This document shows positions 38,201 through 46,466 of a DNA stretch of 64,000 nucleotides, piece by piece. Under the pieces are notes generated by a model, which searched no databases, was not told the origin of the DNA, and saw only the letters and a list, made by a program, of their open reading frames with translations. The stretch comes from Rhizobium aethiopicum. GTDB lineage: Bacteria > Pseudomonadota > Alphaproteobacteria > Rhizobiales > Rhizobiaceae. The stretch is taken from the NCBI RefSeq assembly GCF_900094625.1, contig NZ_FMAJ01000005.1, positions 248,001 to 312,000 on the forward strand, in the 5' to 3' direction. The first letter of the stretch is position 1; each line of letters begins with the position of its first letter. A program made the position numbers and the translations under genes.

Positions 38201-39126
38201 TGCTCTTCCTCCTTCGGCAGGAACGACGCATAGACGAAGGCAAGCCCGAGGCTGATGATCAGCATCAGGACGGAGAGCACGCTGCCGCCGGAGAGATCGT
38301 AATTTCGGAAGACGATGTTGAAGACGTAGAGCGAGATCACCTCGGTCGCGCGCCCGGGGCCGCCGCCCGTCAGCGTGATGATCGCATCGAAGGTGTTCAC
38401 CGTCTGGATGGTGATCAGGATCATGTTGACGAGAATGGCGGCGCGCAGCTGCGGCAGCGTCACGAACAAGAACTGCTGCGATGCGGTTGCGCCGTCGACC
38501 TCTGCCGCTTCATAGAGCGAGGGATCGATCGATTTCAGCGCCGCGTACATGACGACCATCGAGAAGGCCGTGCCGCGCCAGATGTTGGAGATCAGCGTCG
38601 ACCACGGCGCCATCGCCGGGTCGGAAAGCCAGGCGACGGTCGGCATGTGCATCAGCCTGAGAATGCTGTTCAACGCGCCATAAGGCGCTTCGGAAAACAG
38701 CATCTGCCAGATGATGCCGCCGGCAATGCCGGGCACGACCCAGGCGACGAGCGCCGTCGTCCTCAGGATCGTGGTGCCGAACAGGCCGCGCTTTTCCCCG
38801 CGAATGACGGTGACGGCGACCGCAAGGCCCAGGATCTGCTGGCCGATGACGCTGCCGCCGACGAAGATCAGCGTCGCCCAGAGAATATCCGGCAGCTGCG
38901 GCGAACTCAGCGCATTGGCGATCGACCCCAGCGTATAGTCCTGGGTATCGCCGATCAGCGTCGCATTTGTGAAGGAAAGCCGGAAAACGTCGATGACGGG
39001 ATAAAGGTAGAATATGCCGATGACGATGATCACGGGCATGATCCAGGGCAGCGGCGCGCCGGCGAACCGGCGCATGAACGTTCTGCTTTGAGGCGGGCTG
39101 TCGGCCTCGATGGCAATAGGGCTCAT
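38197..39126 (-). CDS. Sugar ABC transporter permease, MalF type
   Basis: 309 residues, six to seven hydrophobic segments starting with PWIMPVIIVIGIFYLYPVIDVFRLSFTN, and an EAA loop DPSLYEAAEVDGATASQQFLFVTLPQLR. Partner of the MalG-type permease downstream (four-base overlap). It is separated from the binding-protein gene by about 190 bases that contain an intergenic repeat, which may lower permease expression relative to the binding protein. Confidence 0.95.
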   Translation of the reverse strand: MSPIAIEADSPPQSRTFMRRFAGAPLPWIMPVIIVIGIFYLYPVIDVFRLSFTNATLIGDTQDYTLGSIANALSSPQLPDILWATLIFVGGSVIGQQILGLAVAVTVIRGEKRGLFGTTILRTTALVAWVVPGIAGGIIWQMLFSEAPYGALNSILRLMHMPTVAWLSDPAMAPWSTLISNIWRGTAFSMVVMYAALKSIDPSLYEAAEVDGATASQQFLFVTLPQLRAAILVNMILITIQTVNTFDAIITLTGGGPGRATEVISLYVFNIVFRNYDLSGGSVLSVLMLIISLGLAFVYASFLPKEEEQ

Positions 39127-39158
39127 TGGTTTCTCTGTCCCAGTTCGTAAGGATGGCC

Positions 39159-39296
39159 GCCCTCACCCTAACCCTCTCCCGCTCGCGGGGAGAGGGGACG
39201 TGGCCCCGCGAGAGGTGGATGGGAACGAAGAGCTTGCGGCATATTCCCTTCTCCCCGCTTGCGGGGAGGTGGCGGCAGCCGGATGAGGGGCTGGCC
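39159..39296. repeat. Intergenic palindromic repeat (RIME-like), copy 2
   Basis: Inverted copy of the element at 15581-15716: begins CCTCACCCTAACCCTCTCCC and ends GGCGGCAGCCGGATGAGGGG, with GC-rich internal hairpins (CTCCCCGCTTGCGGGGAG). It sits within an operon between the binding-protein and permease genes, where such elements often stabilise the upstream mRNA. Confidence 0.75.
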
Positions 39297-39314
39297 GCCA
39301 GGGACGCCGTGGCA

Positions 39315-40613
39315 TCACAGACGCTTGTAAGCCTCCATCGCCGCGCTGAATGCGGCATCCAGGGCTTCTTCCGGTTTCTTCGTTCCCGAGAGCACGTCAC
39401 CCATCATGATCTGGATCTGGTTCGAGATCTCGGGATAGATCGGCACGCCCGGGCGCGCCTGGCCGTCGACAAGCGCATTGGCGAAGGTCTTGTTGGCTTC
39501 CGTCGAGAACACCTCGTACTTGTCGAACAGCGACTTGCGGGTGGGCAACTGCTGCTGCAGCGCATTTGCCGGCCCCATATAGACCTCGCGCGCCAGATTG
39601 GCGCACATTTCGATCTTCTCCTTGTCCTTGCTGAAGGAGGCGATCGTCCAGCCGCCGGTGCCGGTCGAGCGTTCATTGGCCGACGGGCCGGGGATCGGCG
39701 AGAAGGTCCAGTTCTTGAATTCCTCTTCGTCGAGCGTCGACTTCAGCTGCGCATACTGCCAGTTGCCACCGATAAAGAGGGCCGTCGTCGCCGCAGCTGC
39801 CGCGGCATTCATGTCGTCGTAGTTGGCGATCGTGGTGACGCGCTTCGGCGCTGCGCCGGAATCAACGAGATCCTTGAAGTAGTTCAGCGCCTTCAGGAAT
39901 TTCTCCTTATTCTCGCCTTCGCCGAAGACCGGCTTGCCGGAATCATCGACGAGCTTGCCGCCGAGCGCCCAATAATTGGCGAGCCAGTCGAAGGTCGTGC
40001 CTTCCCAGCGTCCGCCGTTGAAGAGCACGCCTTCCATGCCTTCCTTGGTGGAGGCGAGCGCAGCCTTCTTCAGGTCGTCCCAGGTCGCAGGCGCATCTGC
40101 AACGACAGACTTGTTGCGGTAGAGCACGCGAAGGTCCGTATCCCACCACCAGGCGCGGATCGTCTGGTCCTTGTCGGTGATGCCGCTGCGGATGAAGGGG
40201 AAGAGATCGTCCACTTCTTCCTTGGAGAAATAGGGCGTGAAATCCGCCAGCACCTTGTTGACCATGAACTGCGACAGCACGAAGGAGTCGACGGCGGCGC
40301 AATCCGGAGCATTGCCGGCCTTGGCCTGCTCCAGCATCTTGGCCTGTTCGGTGCCGATATCCGAGGACATGAATTGCATCTGCAATTTCCAGTCCGGGTG
40401 CTTCTTGATGAAATCAACGAAGAGCTTCTGGTAGCCCTCGGCGATGGCGGGATCGGAATTGTTCGGGCTGTCGTTCGTCAGGCGGACGACGAGGGTTTTG
40501 GCCGCATCGGCAGTGCCGATCCGGTCTTTGCTGGCAAGTTCCTGGGCAAAAATCGTCGATGCTGAAAATAAGACAGTGCTCAGCGCCAATGCGCTGACGG
40601 TTGCGCTCTTCAT
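39315..40613 (-). CDS. Sugar ABC transporter substrate-binding protein
   Basis: 432 residues with a signal peptide (MKSATVSALALSTVLFSAST, cleaved after IFA before QELASK) and the family-1 extracellular binding-protein fold (FSPIPGPSANERSTGTGGWTIASFSKDKE near the hinge is diagnostic). Periplasmic capture of a sugar for the CUT1 importer. ATG 40613 follows GGGAGGAGACCC. First gene of the operon; its promoter region carries the motif shared with the alpha-mannosidase gene, hinting at mannosides or a related glycan as substrate. Confidence 0.95.
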   Translation of the reverse strand: MKSATVSALALSTVLFSASTIFAQELASKDRIGTADAAKTLVVRLTNDSPNNSDPAIAEGYQKLFVDFIKKHPDWKLQMQFMSSDIGTEQAKMLEQAKAGNAPDCAAVDSFVLSQFMVNKVLADFTPYFSKEEVDDLFPFIRSGITDKDQTIRAWWWDTDLRVLYRNKSVVADAPATWDDLKKAALASTKEGMEGVLFNGGRWEGTTFDWLANYWALGGKLVDDSGKPVFGEGENKEKFLKALNYFKDLVDSGAAPKRVTTIANYDDMNAAAAAATTALFIGGNWQYAQLKSTLDEEEFKNWTFSPIPGPSANERSTGTGGWTIASFSKDKEKIEMCANLAREVYMGPANALQQQLPTRKSLFDKYEVFSTEANKTFANALVDGQARPGVPIYPEISNQIQIMMGDVLSGTKKPEEALDAAFSAAMEAYKRL

Positions 40614-40956
40614 GATGGGTCTCCTCCCCATTTTGAACGAATACAGCCTGGCGGTCGGTTGACCTCTCCTCATTTCCGTGCTGCATTAATTAGATTAAGT
40701 TACTTTGATTTGATGTCAAGCCAGAGCTTGGGAGGTTGAGATGCTGGCGACATTCAACAGCAGCTAGCGCGCGTCCCGGTTTTCGGAAGGGATGCGCGTT
40801 AAAATTTAGGTATCGAGTGTGCCTCACCGCCGCGCGGCGCATCCGCCCCACAATTTCCTGAAGAATCGCTAGAGCGATCGCGGATGGCCGCGATGGCGTC
40901 GGTTTGTTTTGGCTCGGCCGCAGCAGCAGCGGAAACTGAAACCCATGGAGGAGAAG
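40614..40956. promoter_or_regulatory. Divergent promoter region, ABC operon / oxidoreductase
   Basis: 343 bases without a gene. The ABC-proximal side is AT-rich and contains the shared motif (40692-40711) plus the overlapping palindrome TTAAT-TAG-ATTAA (40687-40699). The rest shows an imperfect GCTAGAGCGATCGC repeat around 40869 and ends in the GGAGGAG ribosome site of the oxidoreductase. Confidence 0.5.
40692..40711 (-). promoter_or_regulatory. Shared 20-bp motif, copy 1 (candidate ROK operator)
   Basis: Minus-strand sequence AAATCAAAGTAACTTAATCT, about 80 bases before the binding-protein start. A copy with one mismatch lies upstream of the alpha-mannosidase gene (55076-55095). The core AAGTWACTT is palindromic, as expected for a dimeric regulator. 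The ROK protein encoded in the same operon is the likely binder. Confidence 0.7.
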
Positions 40957-42003
40957 ATGCGTTTACTCATTCTCGGAACCGGCGGCATGGCCAATCAGCA
41001 CGCCGCCCACTTCAAGGCGATCGAAGGCGTCAGCGTCGTCGGCGGCGTCGATGTCGTGCCGGAGCGGCTGGCCGCCTTCTGCACCGAACACGGCATCGCC
41101 AATCATTTCACCACACTCGAGGAGGCGCTCGCCTGGGGCGAGTTCGATGCGGTGGCGAACGTCACCCCTGACAGCATCCACCACCCGACGACGCTCCAGG
41201 CCGTCGCCGCCGGCAAACATGTCTTCTGCGAAAAGCCGCTCGCCACCGATGCCGTGAAAGCGATGGAAATGACCGAGGCGATCGAACGGGCCGGCAAGGT
41301 CGGCATGGTCAACCTCACCTATCGCAACTCGCCGGCGCTGCAGAAGGGCCGGCAGATGGTGCTCGCCGGCGATATCGGCGCGGTGCGCCATCTCGAGGCG
41401 TCGCATCTGCAAAGCTGGCTGGTCGGCCGCCACTGGGGCGATTGGAAGAGCGAAAGCAAATGGCTGTGGCGGCTCAGTAAAAAACACGGCTCTAACGGCG
41501 CTCTCGGCGATATCGGCATCCACATCGTCGATTTCGCCTCCTATGGCTCCGGCCTCGACATCGCCCATGTCTTCGCGCGGCTGAAGACCTTCGACAAGGC
41601 GCCGGATCATAGGATCGGCGAATATGATCTCGACGCCAATGACAGCTTCACGATGAATGTCGATTTCACCAATGGCGCGATCGGCACGATCCAGGCGACG
41701 CGCACCGCCGCCGGTCAGCTGGATCAGCTGCGCCTCAGGGTCTATGGCGAAACCGGATCGGTCGAGATGATCTATGATACCGGCAAATCGACGCTGCGCG
41801 CCTGTCTCGGAGAGGACGTGCACACGGCGACCTGGCGCGATGTGCCCTTCGATCCTGTGGAGACGAACTACCAGCGTTTCGTTCAGGCCGTGCGGGTGGG
41901 CAAGACCCAGGAGCCCTCCTTCCGTCGCGCCGCCAATATCCAGAAGGTACTCGACAAGGCGCTCGCCTCCGATCTCAGCCACGCCGACGAGGCGCTCGAC
42001 TGA
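40957..42003 (+). CDS. Gfo/Idh/MocA-family oxidoreductase
   Basis: 348 residues: Rossmann N-terminus LLILGTGGMANQHAAHFKAIEGV, the family signature CEKPLATD (Lys of EKP is catalytic/cofactor-linked) and a C-terminal GFO_IDH_MocA domain with GALGDIGIHIVDFASYGSG bearing the conserved His. Oxidises or reduces a sugar or inositol with NAD(P). ATG 40957 is placed by GGAGGAG; ATG 40945 overlaps that site. Divergent from the sugar ABC operon, so it probably works on the imported sugar. Confidence 0.92.
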   Translation: MRLLILGTGGMANQHAAHFKAIEGVSVVGGVDVVPERLAAFCTEHGIANHFTTLEEALAWGEFDAVANVTPDSIHHPTTLQAVAAGKHVFCEKPLATDAVKAMEMTEAIERAGKVGMVNLTYRNSPALQKGRQMVLAGDIGAVRHLEASHLQSWLVGRHWGDWKSESKWLWRLSKKHGSNGALGDIGIHIVDFASYGSGLDIAHVFARLKTFDKAPDHRIGEYDLDANDSFTMNVDFTNGAIGTIQATRTAAGQLDQLRLRVYGETGSVEMIYDTGKSTLRACLGEDVHTATWRDVPFDPVETNYQRFVQAVRVGKTQEPSFRRAANIQKVLDKALASDLSHADEALD

Positions 42004-42032
42004 GCCGGATAAAGTGCGCTGCAGTTCTGGGT

Positions 42033-43172
42033 TCAGGCCGAAGCCGGCGGCAGCAGCAGCGTGTTGAGGAAGGGCAGGAGGGCGGCACCCAGCGCCACGC
42101 CGCCGCCGCTGAAGCTTGCCGGCCGCATCGGCGAAATCCAGGGCGTCAGCAAGGGTCTGGTCGAGGTGTCGCGCCGCTCGACGGAGAGCTGATGGATCAG
42201 GGCCTGGATCACGCCCTGCGGCAGGTCGCCGCCGATCATCACGACGCTCGGGGCGATGAAGCCAGCCATGGCGATGATCGGGTCGAGCAGGTGGCCCGCG
42301 GCCTCGCGTATCCATTGCGACAGCGACGGCGATGAGAACTCCTCGCCCTTCAGCAGGCGCGCGAAGTCCTGGTCGCCGATGCGTGAGCGCAGGGAGCTGA
42401 AACCGACGACGGTGTTGAGCTGGAGATTGTCTGGCCCGGTCAGCATTTCACCGATGCTGCCCGCCCGCCCGTGCACGCCGGAATAGGGAATGCCCCGGAT
42501 GAGGAAGCCAGCCTGCACGTCATCGTCGATGATGATCATCGCCAGCCCACCTTCCGGCGTCGAACTGCCGATCGTGCGCTCGGCAAGCAGGCTCGCCGTG
42601 CATTCGTTCTCGACATAGAGAGGCGCGACCATCGACATCGCCGAGAGCTGCTCGCTCCGCGCATCGCTCCAATTATTGGCGGCGATCCCGAGCCCGACGA
42701 TCGGCGATGTCGCATGCCGATCGACCATGTCCCGGGCCGCTGCATGCACCGCGCCGACGCCGTCTTCCTGTTCCACGTCGAAATAAACCCGGTCATGCAC
42801 CTGGCCGCTCAAATCGATCAGCACGATCTCGCCACGCGTCCGGCGAAGCTTGACGCCGATCGAAAACGCCCCCTCCGGCCGCAGCGCAAACTCCGTGGCC
42901 GTCGCCCCACCGCCGAGCCCATTGCGCCGGTTCGACGTCACGAGCTTCTCTTCGGCGAGCCGCCGCAGGATATTTGTGATGCCAGGTCCGGTCAGCCCGC
43001 TATGGCGGCCAAGCTCGGTGCGCGTCAGCGGCCCATGCCGGCGGATGGCCTCCAGAATGACGCGAATATTCCGGTCGGCAATCTCACCTGACCTCAGCCC
43101 AACCGTTTTGGCGCGCGGGGCGCCCATCTCCTGAGTACGAAGCCGACGCGGCCCTGACCGAAGATACCGCAT
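42033..43172 (-). CDS. ROK-family transcriptional regulator
   Basis: 379 residues: winged helix (NIRVILEAIRRHGPLTRTELGRHSGLTGPGITNILRRLAEEKLV) followed by a ROK domain (FSIGVKLRRTRGEIVLIDLSG, VENECTASLLAERTIG, PYSGVHGRAGSIGEML, SVVMIGGDLP). The second Gly-rich zinc motif of sugar-kinase ROK proteins is absent, as usual for regulators. Start uncertain: ATG 43172 has no clear ribosome site and ATG 43127 has AGGAG with zero spacing. Convergent with the Gfo/Idh/MocA gene, 29 bases apart. A second candidate for control of the neighbouring sugar genes. Confidence 0.9.
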   Translation of the reverse strand: MRYLRSGPRRLRTQEMGAPRAKTVGLRSGEIADRNIRVILEAIRRHGPLTRTELGRHSGLTGPGITNILRRLAEEKLVTSNRRNGLGGGATATEFALRPEGAFSIGVKLRRTRGEIVLIDLSGQVHDRVYFDVEQEDGVGAVHAAARDMVDRHATSPIVGLGIAANNWSDARSEQLSAMSMVAPLYVENECTASLLAERTIGSSTPEGGLAMIIIDDDVQAGFLIRGIPYSGVHGRAGSIGEMLTGPDNLQLNTVVGFSSLRSRIGDQDFARLLKGEEFSSPSLSQWIREAAGHLLDPIIAMAGFIAPSVVMIGGDLPQGVIQALIHQLSVERRDTSTRPLLTPWISPMRPASFSGGGVALGAALLPFLNTLLLPPASA

Positions 43173-43295
43173 GACTGTCTTTCTTGAGAGCGCTATCCCG
43201 GTTGTGTAGCACGCTTGTCGATTTTCGTAACGATTTTCCGGGGCATCATCGCTTCCGACGGCGTATTTCCTGATCCTGTGGAGCAGCCATGCGAT

Positions 43296-43481
43296 TTAAT
43301 AGCTGCAAGGACGATCGTTGCCAAAGCCGTCGCGGCAGGCAGGTCTGAGTCCATAGTCGACGCTGCTATATCCAACCGAGCCGGTCTGCACGGAGTCGGT
43401 CGAGCTCGTCGTGCAGGAAGACGCCACGACAACCACAACTATGGCTGCCACGAATGCCAATGATTTTCGAATTTGAAACAT
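43296..43481 (-). CDS. Small predicted lipoprotein
   Basis: 61 residues: basic start (MFQIRKSL), a hydrophobic stretch AFVAAIVVVVVASSC ending in a lipobox-like ASSC, then a Ser/Thr-rich linker and a short tail containing two Cys (RPACRDGFGNDRPCSY). GGGAGGGTAGG lies in front of the ATG. Rhizobia encode many such small envelope lipoproteins; no function known. Confidence 0.6.
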   Translation of the reverse strand: MFQIRKSLAFVAAIVVVVVASSCTTSSTDSVQTGSVGYSSVDYGLRPACRDGFGNDRPCSY

Positions 43482-44056
43482 CCTACCCTCCCTCGATGCT
43501 CGAAAGCCGGCGGTTTCCTATGACTGACGGAAATAGCGCTGATCCGAAACGTGATAACTGTCACTGCCAATCAAGATTTTGTTATTGCTTGACATGGATT
43601 CACGGTTTCAAACCGAGAACGTCTGCTGTGAATCCAGCCACCAAAGGTCGACGGGGAATATGTCGCCCGAATGGAAGCCCCAGACCCGCGAAGGCGGGTT
43701 GCTGAATATGGTCGAGATAGAGGTGGCATTCTAAGCAACACGTGCCTCGACCTCCAGATCATTTATAGGGGCTCTTTTGCTCGTTTTGAAAGAGGCGTCA
43801 CTTGGTGCAGTTGCTCGAGACGCCTGTTCCAACATCGTTGAAATCATCTGTCTGACCATCCTCGGATCCCACGCGATTAAGCGGTCTTTGCCGACAGTAG
43901 TGATCCGGTTTGCTCTACAGACGTTCCGGGCCAAACCTCTGATTATTTCACTCGAGGCAATAAATTCTAAATAATTCTCGCAATTGTGGATGTGAGGATA
44001 CGGCGGCAATATCACCCCTATCAGACGAACACGGCGTCGCCTGAAGTTTTCAATAA
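43482..44056. other. Mostly gene-free region with one doubtful small frame
   Basis: About 575 bases with lower GC than the flanks. A minus-strand frame at 43731-44015 (94 codons, GTG start, containing RANRITTVGKDRLIAWDPRM) is open, but it lacks a good ribosome site and I recognise no family. Nothing else is supported. Confidence 0.35.
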
Positions 44057-44194
44057 CGAAATCACAGGACGGAGATCACCCAGCCTCCTTATTCCATAAC
44101 CCGCCGAGACGCGCTGCTGTCCATAGGCGCCACAGCAGGGGCCATGGCATTTCACCCTTTCTCAGCCTCGCAGCCAATGCTGCTCCCAGCATGA
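44057..44194 (+). pseudogene. Decayed twin-arginine signal peptide upstream of the alpha/beta hydrolase
   Basis: The frame reads ITRRDALLSIGATAGAMAFH then PFSASQPMLLPA and a TGA at 44192-44194: an n-region with Arg-Arg, a hydrophobic stretch of the right length and an Ala-rich c-region. There is no ATG before the Arg pair in this frame, which opens after TAA 44054-44056. It stops 22 bases before the hydrolase ATG, while Tat-exported relatives have this segment fused to the hydrolase. I read it as a lost signal peptide. Confidence 0.5.
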
Positions 44195-44216
44195 CCTAAT
44201 CGAAGGAACCAAGACC

Positions 44217-45053
44217 ATGGCCTATGTAACCACCAAAGACGGCGTTGAAATCTTCTACAAGGATTGGGGCCTTAAGGACGCCCAGCCGATCATGTTCCAC
44301 CATGGATGGCCGCTGTCGTCCGACGACTGGGATGCGCAGATGCTGTTTTTCCTGTCGAAAGGTTTTCGCGTCGTCGCCCATGACCGTCGTGGCCATGGCC
44401 GATCCGCCCAGGTGGCCGATGGTCACGATATGGACCATTACGCAGCCGATGCCTTTGCCGTCGTCGAGGCGCTCGGCCTGAAGAATGTCGTCCATATCGG
44501 TCATTCCACCGGTGGCGGCGAGGTCGCCCGTTATGTGGCCAAGCATGGCGAGCCTGCCGGCCGCGTCGCCAAAGCGGTTCTCGTTTCGGCCGTGCCGCCG
44601 CTGATGCTCAAGACCGAGACCAATCCCGAAGGCCTACCGATGGAAGTGTTCGACGGATTCCGTTCGGCCCTTGCCGCCAACCGCGCGCAGTTCTTCCGCG
44701 ACGTTCCAGCCGGGCCGTTCTACGGCTTCAACCGAGAAGGCACCAAGGTGCAGGAAGGGGTGATCCAGAACTGGTGGCGGCAGGGAATGATGGGCGGCGC
44801 TAAAGCCCACTACGACGGTATCAAGGCCTTCTCCGAAACCGACCAGACGGAGGACCTGAAGGCAATCACCGTTCCTGTGCTCGTGCTGCATGGCGAGGAC
44901 GACCAGATCGTCCCGATTGCGGACTCGGCGCTGAAGTCGGTGAAGCTTCTGAAGAACGGTTCGCTAAAGACCTACCCCGGCTTCTCGCATGGCATGCTGA
45001 CCGTCAATGCCGATGTGCTGAACGCCGACCTCCTCGCCTTCCTAAAGGCCTGA
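44217..45053 (+). CDS. Alpha/beta hydrolase, non-haem chloroperoxidase-like
   Basis: 278 residues of the perhydrolase/arylesterase branch. Nucleophile elbow GHSTGGGEVARYV, oxyanion region FHHGWPLSSDDWD, DRRGHGRSAQ, acid in GEDDQIVPI and catalytic His in FSHGML. It hydrolyses esters and may form peracids from peroxide. ATG 44217 has AAGGAACC upstream and gives a cytoplasmic enzyme; remains of a Tat signal lie just upstream. Starts a same-strand series with RidA and gamma-glutamylcyclotransferase genes. Confidence 0.92.
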   Translation: MAYVTTKDGVEIFYKDWGLKDAQPIMFHHGWPLSSDDWDAQMLFFLSKGFRVVAHDRRGHGRSAQVADGHDMDHYAADAFAVVEALGLKNVVHIGHSTGGGEVARYVAKHGEPAGRVAKAVLVSAVPPLMLKTETNPEGLPMEVFDGFRSALAANRAQFFRDVPAGPFYGFNREGTKVQEGVIQNWWRQGMMGGAKAHYDGIKAFSETDQTEDLKAITVPVLVLHGEDDQIVPIADSALKSVKLLKNGSLKTYPGFSHGMLTVNADVLNADLLAFLKA

Positions 45054-45151
45054 GCGGTCCTGGCGACGAGTGCGTGCCTCCCACGCACCCGTCGCCTCCC
45101 GAACCATCCACGAGCGCTCGGCGCGCTACCCTCTTTGGTAAGGAACCCACC

Positions 45152-45610
45152 ATGACCAACAACTCCAACGCCAAAACGGTCGCCAATCATGGCGTCGCCT
45201 GGGAGCGCGCCTTCGGATACGTCCAGGCTGTCCAGGTCAAGGGCACGATCTATGTTTCCGGGCAGCTGAGCCACGATGACGACGGTAAGCTCATCGCTCC
45301 GGCAGAACTCGACGCCAATGGTCGACCTGTGGACTTCTCGCGGATGGAGGAGCAGATCCGCCAGACCTACGTCAATGCGAAAAAGCTCCTCGCCAAATTT
45401 GGCGCCACACTCGATGATGTCGTCGAAGAGACCCTGTACGTTCTTGATGTTCCGAGCGCATTCGCCGCAGGTTCGACGGTTCGCAAGGAAATGTACGCCA
45501 CGGACATGCCGCAGTGCGCCAGCAATCTGATCGGCGTTTCCGCGCTGGCCTTTGCTGAACAGATCGTCGAAATCGCATTTCGTGCGGTGATAGACAAGCC
45601 CGTTGATTGA
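45152..45610 (+). CDS. RidA-family (YjgF/YER057c) protein
   Basis: 152 residues of the RidA superfamily, which as trimers deaminate reactive enamine/imine intermediates in the cytoplasm. Typical blocks are GTIYVSGQLSHDDDGK and MEEQIRQTYVNAKKLLAKFGATLDDVVEETLYVLD. The deaminase-type Arg of true RidA (in the usual RxxxG motif) is not evident near the C-terminus, so it may be a diverged subfamily. ATG 45152 follows AAGGAACCCACC. It lies 98 bases after the hydrolase gene. Confidence 0.88.
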   Translation: MTNNSNAKTVANHGVAWERAFGYVQAVQVKGTIYVSGQLSHDDDGKLIAPAELDANGRPVDFSRMEEQIRQTYVNAKKLLAKFGATLDDVVEETLYVLDVPSAFAAGSTVRKEMYATDMPQCASNLIGVSALAFAEQIVEIAFRAVIDKPVD

Positions 45611-45632
45611 TCAGGCGACAGCTACACCCAAG

Positions 45633-45664
45633 AACCGCCGGACGCGGATGGTCCTCCGGCGGTT
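45633..45664 (+). terminator. Hairpin after the RidA gene
   Basis: AACCGCCGGA (45633-45642) and TCCGGCGGTT (45655-45664) form a perfect 10-bp stem with a 12-base loop, followed only by a weak T-run. It lies between the RidA and gamma-glutamylcyclotransferase genes and may terminate or attenuate. Confidence 0.55.
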
Positions 45665-45687
45665 ATCTCCTTGAAACGGTTCCCACC

Positions 45688-46398
45688 ATGCGAAAAACAC
45701 TCGCCGCCAACACACGGGTACAGGTTGCCATGCAACTGACCCCCGATCTCGTAGCCAAAACCTTCAAGCCAGTCGAAGACGAGGGCCCGGAGCCCAACTG
45801 GACCCCGATCTCGTCTCAGCAACTCGATGAACTCGTCAGCAGAGTCGAGCAGGAGGCCGGCGACGAGGAGATATGGGTGTTCGCTTATGGATCCTTGATG
45901 TGGAACCCGGGCTTTGAAGTGGCCGCAAGGGAAGATGCGGTTGCGTACGGGTGGCATCGTGCGTTCTCGTTGAGGATAGAACGGCTGAGGGCCACCTCCG
46001 ATGCGCCGGGTGTGATGCTGGCGCTTCGGCCGGGAGGCAGTTGTTCGGGCCTCGTCCTGAAGTTTTCCTGCGCGACGAAGAAGCAGAATCTGCGTACGCT
46101 TCTGGCGCGGGAAATTCGATATGCCGAGGTGTGCGACATGGTGCGATGGGTTTCAGTCAAGACGCCGACGGGTACACGTCGCGCAGTGACATTTTGGGCG
46201 AGCACGAAGCGATCGCGGCTCACGGAGAAGATACCGCTCGATGAAGCAGCAGTGTTGATCGCTCAGGCATGCGGACCGGCGGGGTCGTGCGCGGAATACC
46301 TGCATCGGACGGTCTTGGATCTGGCGGGCCGGAACATCTTAGATCGAAACCTGTGGCAGCTACAGCAAATGGTCGCCACAAGACTACGGGCACTTTAA
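45688..46398 (+). CDS. ChaC-like gamma-glutamylcyclotransferase
   Basis: 236 residues. The GGCT fold is recognised by WVFAYGSLMWNPGFEV, YGWHRAFSLRI and the block around LLAREIRYAEVCDMVRWVSV. ChaC-type enzymes cleave glutathione to 5-oxoproline and Cys-Gly, linking it to redox balance. The N-terminal 70 residues are a non-catalytic extension. Start chosen at ATG 45688; the frame is open up to 45607 through the preceding hairpin. It follows the RidA gene and converges with the LysR gene. Confidence 0.85.
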   Translation: MRKTLAANTRVQVAMQLTPDLVAKTFKPVEDEGPEPNWTPISSQQLDELVSRVEQEAGDEEIWVFAYGSLMWNPGFEVAAREDAVAYGWHRAFSLRIERLRATSDAPGVMLALRPGGSCSGLVLKFSCATKKQNLRTLLAREIRYAEVCDMVRWVSVKTPTGTRRAVTFWASTKRSRLTEKIPLDEAAVLIAQACGPAGSCAEYLHRTVLDLAGRNILDRNLWQLQQMVATRLRAL

Positions 46399-46466
46399 CA
46401 GGATGGTTCTATGTGAGAGAAGGTGCACATCTTCTCCAAATCCGTGATGATGCGCGGCGGTATCCG

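Noticed and set aside
43571-43762. Small minus-strand frame (63 codons)
   Set aside because: Overlaps another doubtful frame and lacks a ribosome site; looks like chance.
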